From assembly GCA_003565195.1 (NCBI GenBank), contig PXCX01000223.1:1-12738 (forward strand): a DNA stretch of 12,738 nt, read 5' to 3'. Shown here piece by piece: positions 7,552 through 12,738 of this stretch (within the stretch, counting starts at the first letter, position 1; each line of letters begins with the position of its first letter). The notes beneath the pieces were generated by a model, which did not search any database, was not told the origin of the DNA, and saw only the letters and a list, made by a program, of their open reading frames with translations. Made by a program: the position numbers and the translations under genes. This DNA is from PVC group bacterium (lineage in GTDB: Bacteria > Verrucomicrobiota > Kiritimatiellia > CAIKKV01 > PXCX01).

Positions 7552-8139
7552 TTAGATTATCCGCCGCCATACCGTCTCAACCTGACTGCCCAGCCAAGCC
7601 GGTTTAGCGTTGTTGTAAAGAACGATATCCGCGCGCAATATTTTTTCGGTCAAGCTCCATTGCGCGCGACAGCGTTCATCGATTTCAGTTGCCGACCAGC
7701 CACGCCGCCGTAATCGTTGACGACAAAGATGTTCGGGCGCCGCAACGCAAATGACATGGTCCCAATCCCGCAAGCGCTCACCGGTTTCGAAAAAAAGCGG
7801 GATCAATGCGGCGGCAACCGTCGTCCCCTGCGGTTGTTCCTCAAACCACCTCGTGACGCGACGCTTGATTTCCGGATGCAGCAACGCATTCAAGTCCGAT
7901 AAAGCTTCTTTGTCGTTAAATACCCAGCGCCCCAGTCGGCGGCGGTCGATATCGCCGTCGCGGTCAAGAATATCGGCGCCAAACCGCCGCACCACCGCGG
8001 CGTAAAAAGGATTGTCTTTTTCCAATAACTCATGTGCCAAGGCATCCGTATCGCAAACCGGACAACCCATATCTCGCAGAAAATCGCCGCACAGACTTTT
8101 CCCGCACGCAATACCCCCGGTAATGGCCAGGCGTTTCAT
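7552..8139 (-). CDS. coaE: Dephospho-CoA kinase CoaE
   Basis: CoaE phosphorylates the 3'-hydroxyl of the ribose in dephospho-CoA, the last step of coenzyme A synthesis. From the ATG at 8139 the protein is 195 residues, close to the 200-206 usual for the family. It opens directly with the strand and P-loop LAITGGIACGKS (4-15). The conserved CDTDALAHELL follows at 29-39, then LLHPEIKRRV in the lid region and the late RRRGW segment. An in-frame ATG at 8226 would add 29 residues unlike the family N-terminus, and another lies at 8172. None of the three has a convincing Shine-Dalgarno site, so the start is the least certain part. It is the first gene of the coaE-rho-tig-clpP-clpX operon, about 240 nt after the predicted transcription start. 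Confidence 0.93.
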   Translation of the reverse strand: MKRLAITGGIACGKSLCGDFLRDMGCPVCDTDALAHELLEKDNPFYAAVVRRFGADILDRDGDIDRRRLGRWVFNDKEALSDLNALLHPEIKRRVTRWFEEQPQGTTVAAALIPLFFETGERLRDWDHVICVAAPEHLCRQRLRRRGWSATEIDERCRAQWSLTEKILRADIVLYNNAKPAWLGSQVETVWRRII

Positions 8140-8300
8140 GCGAGGCACTGCCCGGTGCCATAACTCAAACATCCGGATACGATGCGAAACCGTTGCCGGG
8201 TCGTGTAAAGCGGTGAAACACCGCATGTTGAAAGGGAAAACATAGTATTCGGCATCAGATCGCGCAATCCGCGATTGAAATCGTCCTCATCATCCCGCCG

Positions 8301-8327
8301 GTCATACGGTCAAGCAACCGTAATGAC
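8301..8327 (-). other. Imperfect hairpin in the coaE operon leader
   Basis: GTCATACGGT (8301-8310) and ACCGTAATGAC (8317-8327) are complementary over 10 bp with one bulged base and a 6-nt loop. The structure falls within the roughly 240-nt untranslated leader. No T-run follows on either strand, so it is not a simple terminator. It could be a leader control element for an operon that contains rho, a gene whose leader is autoregulated in E. coli. That link is inference. The rest of 8140-8300 shows no clear signal apart from short reading frames. Confidence 0.45.
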
Positions 8328-8388
8328 TATCGCATAAAACGCTTGAACTCCTGGGAAATAAGGAAAGCAATTGATGTCTGCGAGTAAA

Positions 8389-8416
8389 AGTATGCCACGG
8401 AATTTGAATTTGTCAA
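8389..8416 (-). promoter_or_regulatory. Sigma70-like promoter of the coaE-rho-tig-clpP-clpX operon
   Basis: On the - strand a perfect -35 TTGACA (8416-8411) is followed by a 16-bp spacer and CATACT (8394-8389), with TGG immediately before it as a possible extended -10. Predicted transcription start is near 8382, giving a leader of about 243 nt before the coaE ATG at 8139. The arrangement matches the promoter at 229-257 in hexamers, spacer and upstream box. Confidence 0.7.
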
Positions 8417-8434
8417 CCCCTTCGGAAATTTTTT

Positions 8435-8450
8435 TGAAGTTTTGCCATAA
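8435..8450 (-). promoter_or_regulatory. 16-bp conserved upstream box, copy 2
   Basis: The - strand reads TTATGGCAAAACTTCA, identical to 197-212 on the + strand. It is 18 bp upstream of the -35 and is centred about 60 bp before the predicted start. The two copies face opposite ways in the window but the same way relative to their promoters, which points to a regulatory site rather than chance. Confidence 0.65.
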
Positions 8451-8492
8451 GGTATTTTCGCTTATGAAGATGAAGAACGACGAAGCGGGTCT

Positions 8493-8544
8493 AAACGCAC
8501 ACTTAACCGCCACCCTTAATTGGATACGCTTAGCCGACCTGCTT
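8493..8544 (-). repeat. Array of degenerate 12-14-bp repeat units, copy 2
   Basis: Read on the - strand, four units follow without gaps: AAGCAGGTCGGCT (8544-8532), AAGCGTATCCAATT (8531-8518), AAGGGTGGCGGTT (8517-8505) and AAGTGTGCGTTT (8504-8493). Their order matches copy 1 (units at 119-107, 106-92 and 91-79), except that copy 1 has one additional unit before its AAGTGTG unit. The array lies 42 bp beyond the 16-bp box, between the coaE promoter and the 3' end of the aminotransferase gene. The remaining 8545-8640 shows nothing further that I can identify. Confidence 0.7.
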
Positions 8545-8646
8545 AAACGAAAGGTTGCGAAAGCAGACACACTGTCAATCCAAAGAGATATGGGTGACTC
8601 ATCTACTCAAGGAATCCATGGTTAAGGACAATCTATTGTTCAATTC

Positions 8647-8662
8647 AAGCCCGTAAGGGCCT
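8647..8662 (-). terminator. Weak candidate terminator after the aminotransferase gene
   Basis: Just after the stop codon at 8666 the - strand can form AGGCCC-TTAC-GGGCTT, a 6-bp stem with one G-U pair and a 4-nt loop. The following tract (GAATTGAAC) is poor in T, so termination would be inefficient or may need Rho. Confidence 0.35.
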
Positions 8663-8665
8663 ATT

Positions 8666-9790
8666 TCATGCTGATTCAACGGCTTTTACCACTGCGGCCA
8701 CGATTTTATCCTGATCAGTTTCCGTCAGAAACGGATGCATCGGAAGGCTGATAACCTCACGGGTGGCTTGTTCAGCAACCGGAAAATCGCCGGGCTGATG
8801 GCCGCAATCCGCAAAAACAGGTTGTTCGTGCAAGCATTTGGGATAATAAACCGCCGTCGGAATACCGCTTTGTTTGAGGGTTTCGCCAAGCGCGTCCCGG
8901 TCGGCAAACCGTATGGTATATTGCGCGTAAACATGCGTGTTGCCCTCAGATACCACCGGCGTCCCAATCTTCGCGCCGGGCGAGAAAGCTTGCGTTTGCT
9001 CGATCAAGCGCTCGGAATAACGGGCACCGATTTCGTTTCGCCGCTGAACCTCCCAATCGAAATGCGGAAGTTTGGCAAGCAGGACGGCGGCTTGCAACGT
9101 ATCGAAACGGCCGTTTTTTCCCACCAGCGTATGATGATGACGGGCCTGTCCACCATGATTGCGTATGACGCGTATCTCATCGGCAAGCGTATCGTCATTG
9201 GTGAAGAGCGCACCGCCGTCACCGTAACACCCCAACGGTTTGGCAGGGAAAAAACTCGTGCTGCCAAGGGTCGTAACGCCACAACTGCGGCGTCCGTGAC
9301 GTGTCGCGCCAAAACTCTGGGCGCCATCCTCGATCACCGGCAACTGGTATTTTGCCGCCAAGGCATTGATCTGGTCGTAATCCGGCATCTGCCCGAAGAG
9401 ACTGACCGGCAACAGCGCCCGGGTACGCGGCGTGATGGCCGCCTCGATCCGGTTGACGTCGATATTGTAATCGAAGGGATCGATATCCACGAAAACAGGC
9501 GTTGCGCCTACCAGCCGGATCGCCTCAGCGGTACTGATCCAGGTAAAAGGGACGGTCACAACTTCGTCACCCGGCCCGATCCCGAACGCACGCAAGCCGA
9601 TCTCAAGACTGTCGGTGCCGCTGGATACGGTGACAACATGTTTGACGCCAACATAATCGGCCAGTTGTGATTCCAGTTCTTCGATTTCCGGTCCCATGAC
9701 ATACCGTCCGTGATCGAGGACGGTCTGCATCCGGCGGTTGATCTCATCCCGGTAACGTCGATACTGTTCTTTTAGATCGATAAAATCCAT
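8666..9790 (-). CDS. DegT/DnrJ/EryC1 family PLP sugar aminotransferase, WbpE/WlbC-like
   Basis: This is a fold-type I PLP enzyme that transfers an amino group from glutamate to a keto-sugar nucleotide. The closest remembered relatives are WbpE/WlbC, which make UDP-2-acetamido-3-amino-2,3-dideoxyglucuronate for surface polysaccharide. Support includes FIDLKEQ at 3-9, GPEIEELE at 33-40, SSGTDSLE at 56-63 (phosphate binding), EDGAQSFGA at 154-162 (Asp155 contacts the PLP ring nitrogen) and SFFPAKPLGCYGDGGA at 179-194 with the PLP lysine Lys184. The late TAVYYPKCLHEQP and ISLPMHPFL segments also match. The 374 residues are intact. The ATG has GGAG about 10 nt upstream and its own promoter. No other sugar-nucleotide genes are adjacent, so the exact substrate is inferred from sequence resemblance alone. 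Confidence 0.88.
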   Translation of the reverse strand: MDFIDLKEQYRRYRDEINRRMQTVLDHGRYVMGPEIEELESQLADYVGVKHVVTVSSGTDSLEIGLRAFGIGPGDEVVTVPFTWISTAEAIRLVGATPVFVDIDPFDYNIDVNRIEAAITPRTRALLPVSLFGQMPDYDQINALAAKYQLPVIEDGAQSFGATRHGRRSCGVTTLGSTSFFPAKPLGCYGDGGALFTNDDTLADEIRVIRNHGGQARHHHTLVGKNGRFDTLQAAVLLAKLPHFDWEVQRRNEIGARYSERLIEQTQAFSPGAKIGTPVVSEGNTHVYAQYTIRFADRDALGETLKQSGIPTAVYYPKCLHEQPVFADCGHQPGDFPVAEQATREVISLPMHPFLTETDQDKIVAAVVKAVESA

Positions 9791-9831
9791 GGCACAACTC
9801 CAAGCTGATTTTTGATTGAATCCGCTGTAAC

Positions 9832-9860
9832 ACCATACCTGAATCGCGGCAACGCGTCAA
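9832..9860 (-). promoter_or_regulatory. Promoter of the aminotransferase gene
   Basis: On the - strand, TTGACG (9860-9855), a 17-bp spacer and TATGGT (9837-9832) form a good sigma70-like promoter. Transcription would start near 9825, about 35 nt before the ATG at 9790. It lacks the 16-bp box found at the other two promoters. Confidence 0.6.
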
Positions 9861-9872
9861 ATTTAATCTCTT

Positions 9873-9902
9873 GCGGCTGTTCAGTGCGGCTGTTCAGTGC
9901 GG
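9873..9902. repeat. 13-bp tandem direct repeat between divergent promoters
   Basis: GCGGCTGTTCAGT occurs twice back to back (9873-9885 and 9886-9898), followed by a third partial GCGG. It sits between the two divergent promoters, just upstream of each -35. It could be a recent slippage duplication or a double binding site. Confidence 0.8.
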
Positions 9903-9913
9903 TCAATTATTCA

Positions 9914-9942
9914 TTGCATTTACACAATGAAAATGCTAGCAT
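9914..9942 (+). promoter_or_regulatory. Promoter of the V-type ATPase operon
   Basis: TTGCAT (9914-9919), a 17-bp spacer and TAGCAT (9937-9942), with TGC directly before the -10 as an extended -10 element. Predicted transcription start is near 9949, about 40 nt before the subunit E ATG. The -10 lies inside a perfect 14-bp palindrome. Confidence 0.55.
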
Positions 9943-9944
9943 TT
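9931..9944. promoter_or_regulatory. Perfect 14-bp palindrome over the ATPase operon -10
   Basis: AAATGCTAGCATTT equals its own reverse complement and covers the -10 hexamer. A dimeric repressor bound here would block RNA polymerase. Just upstream, CATTG and CAATG (9912-9929) form a second, spaced inverted repeat. The operator role is inferred from position. Confidence 0.4.
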
Positions 9945-9987
9945 CGGACTTTTGCAAGAACTACAGTGAACCAGAAAGGGTAATATC

Positions 9988-10653
9988 ATGCCCGAAAAAA
10001 CCGAGACACCCGAGACTTTAGACAAGCTTATCGGCCGCATTCAAAAAGAAGGCATCGAAAAAGCGGAGGCGCAAAGCGCCGAACGCATATCCGCAGCGGA
10101 AAAAAAAGCGGCCGCCATTGTTGAGGCAGCCGAAAAGAAAGCCGCCGAGATTGTGGCGCGCGCCGAGGAGGAAGGCAAACAATTCGAAAAGCGTGGTCGC
10201 CAGTCGCTTTCCCAGGCGGCGCGTGACACGCTGCTGTCGGTCTCCCAAACCATCGACACGCTGTTCGATGTTTTGACCCGCCAAGCGGTGAAACAATCGC
10301 TGGACCCGGACACTTTGCGCGGCATTATTACCGAAGTAATCAAGCGTTATTTCAGCGATACTGAAGCGCAAGGGGATATTGGCGTGCTTGTATCCAAAGA
10401 CGACGCGGCCGCCATCGGCAAACAATTGATGGCCGCCTTCGGCGATGCCGCCAAGCAGGGGGTCACACTCGGCGAAGACAACGATTTGACCGGCGGTTTC
10501 AAGATTTCGATGAAAGACGACCATCTGTATCATGATCTTTCCGTGGAAGCGATCGCGCGGATTATGTGCGTGTTCCTGCGCCCCCAACTTGGCGAGATCA
10601 CGAGTGACGCTTTGAAGACGATGCAACAGAAAAAACAGGATGGCTCGCGCTGA
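9988..10653 (+). CDS. atpE: V/A-type ATP synthase subunit E
   Basis: Subunit E is the peripheral-stalk protein that, with its partner helix, ties the catalytic A3B3 head to the membrane part of the V-type ATPase. The N-terminal half (residues about 15-75) is a long Ala-, Glu- and Lys-rich coiled coil with repeated EKKAA segments. The C-terminal half is a compact alpha/beta domain ending with IARIMCVFLRPQLGEI, as in bacterial NtpE-like proteins. The length of 221 residues fits the family. An AGAAAGGG site lies 7 nt before the ATG. It is the first gene of the operon, followed by the DUF2764 protein and subunit A. The symbol is that of V-type operons and does not mean the F-type c subunit. Confidence 0.85.
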   Translation: MPEKTETPETLDKLIGRIQKEGIEKAEAQSAERISAAEKKAAAIVEAAEKKAAEIVARAEEEGKQFEKRGRQSLSQAARDTLLSVSQTIDTLFDVLTRQAVKQSLDPDTLRGIITEVIKRYFSDTEAQGDIGVLVSKDDAAAIGKQLMAAFGDAAKQGVTLGEDNDLTGGFKISMKDDHLYHDLSVEAIARIMCVFLRPQLGEITSDALKTMQQKKQDGSR

Positions 10654-10691
10654 CGCGGGGCAATGCATTTTTCTAAACAAGATTTACCATC

Positions 10692-11249
10692 GTGAAATAT
10701 TATTTTTTCGCCGCGACATTACCCGGTATTTCGCTGGATACACCACCACCGCTTTCATGGTCCGATTTCCGGCAACAATCCCATGACCAATTGACACCGT
10801 CGGACCATGCGGCCGTGGAGATGATCGCTCAGGACGGCCTGCCGACGAACCGGATAGCGGATGGGTTGCCGCCTTTCTACAAGCGCTGGCATGCGATCGA
10901 GACCCAACTCCGTAACGCGATAGCGCGGCGGCGCGGCGCGGCTTCCGGCGTGGATACCACGCCGTACCGGCATGCGCACGATGGGTTCCGGGTCGAGATA
11001 GAGGAAGCGGTCGATGCGGCGTTTGCGCAGGCGTCCCCGCGCGAGCGTGAGCATGCACTGGACCGCTTGCGCTGGCGGTTACTGGAAGAACTGGGTGGCA
11101 CGGACCCGTTCACGTCCGATGCGGTCCTGGCTTATGCCTGCCGCCTCCGTTTGAGCGAACGCTGGGCCGGTCTGACACGATCCGCGGGAGAGCAAAAATT
11201 CAATGCAACGGTAGAAAGTATTGCGGTTTCAGCGAGAAGGGAACGATAA
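10692..11249 (+). CDS. DUF2764 family protein of the V-type ATPase operon
   Basis: The 185-residue product begins MKYYFFAATLPGI, the pattern I associate with DUF2764, a family found between subunits E and A in V-type ATPase operons of Chlamydiae, Bacteroidetes and relatives. The rest is largely helical and charged. It contains an Arg-rich stretch (NAIARRRGAA, about 76-85) and a Trp-containing segment (LRWRLLEELGG, about 142-152), with no signal peptide or membrane helix. These operons often lack an obvious subunit C, so the protein may replace C/d in linking rotor and head. That is inference. The start is GTG at 10692 without a clear Shine-Dalgarno site, 38 bp after subunit E, and the stop is 4 bp before subunit A. 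Confidence 0.75.
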   Translation: MKYYFFAATLPGISLDTPPPLSWSDFRQQSHDQLTPSDHAAVEMIAQDGLPTNRIADGLPPFYKRWHAIETQLRNAIARRRGAASGVDTTPYRHAHDGFRVEIEEAVDAAFAQASPREREHALDRLRWRLLEELGGTDPFTSDAVLAYACRLRLSERWAGLTRSAGEQKFNATVESIAVSARRER

Positions 11250-11253
11250 GACG

Positions 11254-12738
11254 ATGAGCAAAACGCAAGGCAAAATAACCGCCGTCAACGGGAATTTGAT
11301 TACGGTAGCCTTTGAGGATGCGGTCCGGCAGAACGAGGTCGGTTTCGCGCGCATTGAGGATGCCGGCTTGATGGCGGAAGTGGTCCGGATCCGCGGAACC
11401 CGTGCGGACATGCAGGTTTTTGAAGACACCACCGGTTTGGCCATCGGGATGCCGGTTGATTTCAGCGGCAACCTGCTGACCGTCGAACTGGGGCCGGGGT
11501 TATTGACCCAGGTTTATGACGGACTTCAGAATCCGTTGCACCGTTTGGCGGAACAGTGCGGTTTCTTTCTACAGCGCGGTGTATATATTGACGCCTTGCC
11601 GCGCGACCGGAAATGGCCGTTTACCCCGACAGTCGAATCCGGAACCGAGGTGCGGGCCGGCGTGACGCTGGGCACGACACCTGAGGGAATTTTCGAGCAT
11701 CGCATCATGGTGCCGTTCGGATTACCCGGAAAGTTAACCGTTCAATCGATCGTTGACAAGGGTGATTACGATGTTGAGACACCGATTGCCGTCCTGACCG
11801 ACGGTCACAACCACGAATATTCGGTCAGCATGATGCAACGCTGGCCGGTAAAAATACCCATTGAATGTTACGCCGAACGCTTGCCGCCGGGCGAGCCGCT
11901 AACCACCAAAATACGCCTGATCGATACGTTCTTCCCGATTGCGCTTGGCGGCACATACTGCATACCGGGACCGTTCGGCGCCGGCAAAACGGTTTTACAA
12001 CAGATCACCAGCCGCCATGCGGAAGTGGATGTAGTCATTGTGGCGGCCTGCGGCGAACGTGCCGGCGAGGTTGTGGAAACGCTTCGTGAATTCCCGGAAC
12101 TCGAAGATCCGCGTACCGGTCGCAGTTTAATGGAGCGTACGGTGATCATCTGCAACACCAGCTCGATGCCGGTGGCGGCACGTGAAGCGTCCGTCTATAC
12201 CGCGGTAACGATCGCCGAATATTACCGTCAAATGGGATTGAACATATTGTTGCTGGCCGATTCGACTTCCCGCTGGGCGCAAGCCTTACGCGAAATGTCC
12301 GGCCGACTCGAGGAAATCCCCGGGGAAGAAGCTTTCCCGGCCTATCTGGAATCGGTGATCGCCTCGTTTTACGAGCGCGCCGGGATTGTCCGGCTGGCCG
12401 ACGATTCCGTCGGTTCGGTGACTATCGGCGGCACGGTCAGTCCGGCAGGCGGCAATTTTGACGAACCGGTAACCCAGGGCACGTTGAAAGTGGTCGGCGC
12501 ATTTCACGGCCTGTCACGCGCGCGTTCCGATGCGCGCCGCTATCCCGCGATTGATCCTTTGGACAGTTGGTCGAAATACGAAACGATCGTGCCTCCCGAG
12601 AAGATGGCAAGCGTCCGCGCAATATTGCGTAACGGCAGCGAAATCTACCAGATGATGAAAGTTGTCGGTGAAGAAGGGACTTCTTTAGACGACTATATGA
12701 TCTATCTAAAGGCGGATCTGTTAGATTCTGCTTATATC
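11254..12738 (+). CDS. atpA: V/A-type ATP synthase catalytic subunit A (partial, cut by window edge)
   Basis: This is the catalytic nucleotide-binding subunit of the V-type ATPase; 495 codons are visible of roughly 580-600 expected. The beta-barrel N-terminal domain (1-70) is followed by the bulge or non-homologous region typical of V-type A subunits (about 110-190, with RGVYIDALPR at 108-117). Walker A is GPFGAGKT at 239-246, the form specific to V/A-type A subunits. The catalytic glutamate is Glu268 in CGERAGE, and Walker B is ILLLADSTSRWAQALRE (331-347), with Asp336. The frame is open to the last base, so the C-terminal helical domain is simply outside the window. The ATG is 4 bp after the DUF2764 stop, with GAGAAGG (11234-11240) upstream. 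Confidence 0.96.
   Translation, partial: MSKTQGKITAVNGNLITVAFEDAVRQNEVGFARIEDAGLMAEVVRIRGTRADMQVFEDTTGLAIGMPVDFSGNLLTVELGPGLLTQVYDGLQNPLHRLAEQCGFFLQRGVYIDALPRDRKWPFTPTVESGTEVRAGVTLGTTPEGIFEHRIMVPFGLPGKLTVQSIVDKGDYDVETPIAVLTDGHNHEYSVSMMQRWPVKIPIECYAERLPPGEPLTTKIRLIDTFFPIALGGTYCIPGPFGAGKTVLQQITSRHAEVDVVIVAACGERAGEVVETLREFPELEDPRTGRSLMERTVIICNTSSMPVAAREASVYTAVTIAEYYRQMGLNILLLADSTSRWAQALREMSGRLEEIPGEEAFPAYLESVIASFYERAGIVRLADDSVGSVTIGGTVSPAGGNFDEPVTQGTLKVVGAFHGLSRARSDARRYPAIDPLDSWSKYETIVPPEKMASVRAILRNGSEIYQMMKVVGEEGTSLDDYMIYLKADLLDSAYI

Noticed and set aside
8140..8226. 29-residue N-terminal extension of CoaE from the ATG at 8226
   Set aside because: The P-loop strand begins directly at the ATG at 8139, as in the family, and the extension has no Shine-Dalgarno site or motif. 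It is not excluded, since no start has a good ribosome binding site.
8301..8327. Intrinsic terminator or known riboswitch in the coaE leader
   Set aside because: No T-run follows the stem on either strand, and I recognise no riboswitch core in the leader.
8310..8570. 86-codon open frame on the - strand over the same non-coding region
   Set aside because: It begins within the repeat array and runs across the promoter with no recognisable protein. The promoter and box interpretation is better supported.
8371..8625. 84-codon open frame on the + strand across the coaE promoter and second repeat array
   Set aside because: It covers the promoter, the box and the array, has no ribosome binding site worth naming, and its translation resembles no family. 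The frame is explained by the repeat sequence.
8735..9670. 311-codon open frame opposite the aminotransferase gene
   Set aside because: It is antisense to a gene with complete PLP-enzyme motifs, its own ribosome binding site and a promoter. The opposite frame shows no domain.

Overview
The window looks like chromosomal DNA of a Gram-negative bacterium. A member of the Planctomycetota-Verrucomicrobiota-Chlamydiota (PVC) superphylum, perhaps Kiritimatiellota or Lentisphaerota, is my best guess. The reasons are a V/A-type ATPase operon with a DUF2764 gene between subunits E and A (an order I associate with Chlamydiae, Bacteroidetes and relatives), a Rho with a long basic N-terminal tail, and clear sigma70-like promoters with Shine-Dalgarno sites. 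The phylum is an inference; no rRNA gene is present to test it.

Layout. Positions 1-311 are non-coding and hold a repeat array, a 16-bp box and a promoter. A rightward operon follows (312-2652): a small basic protein, a diacylglycerol/lipid kinase and aminodeoxychorismate synthase component I (pabB). It converges, with 7 bp between stop codons, on a leftward operon (8139 down to 2660) in the transcribed order coaE, rho, tig, clpP, clpX: CoA biosynthesis, transcription termination, nascent-chain folding and ATP-dependent proteolysis. Positions 8140-8665 are non-coding and form that operon's leader, promoter, 16-bp box and a second copy of the repeat array. A lone leftward sugar aminotransferase gene (8666-9790) is divergent from the start of a V-type ATPase operon (subunit E, DUF2764 protein, subunit A), which runs off the right edge. 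A 197-bp region between them carries two divergent promoters.

The most unusual feature is non-coding. Two operons 8 kb apart and on opposite strands share the same upstream module: an array of degenerate 12-15-bp units (AAGnGTnnCGGTT-like), then an identical 16-bp box (TTATGGCAAAACTTCA) centred about 60 bp before the predicted transcription start, then a TTGACW promoter with a CATAST -10 element. This suggests co-regulation by an undescribed factor, or a mobile or dispersed repeat family that carries or targets promoters. The protein-coding genes are otherwise ordinary, intact housekeeping genes.
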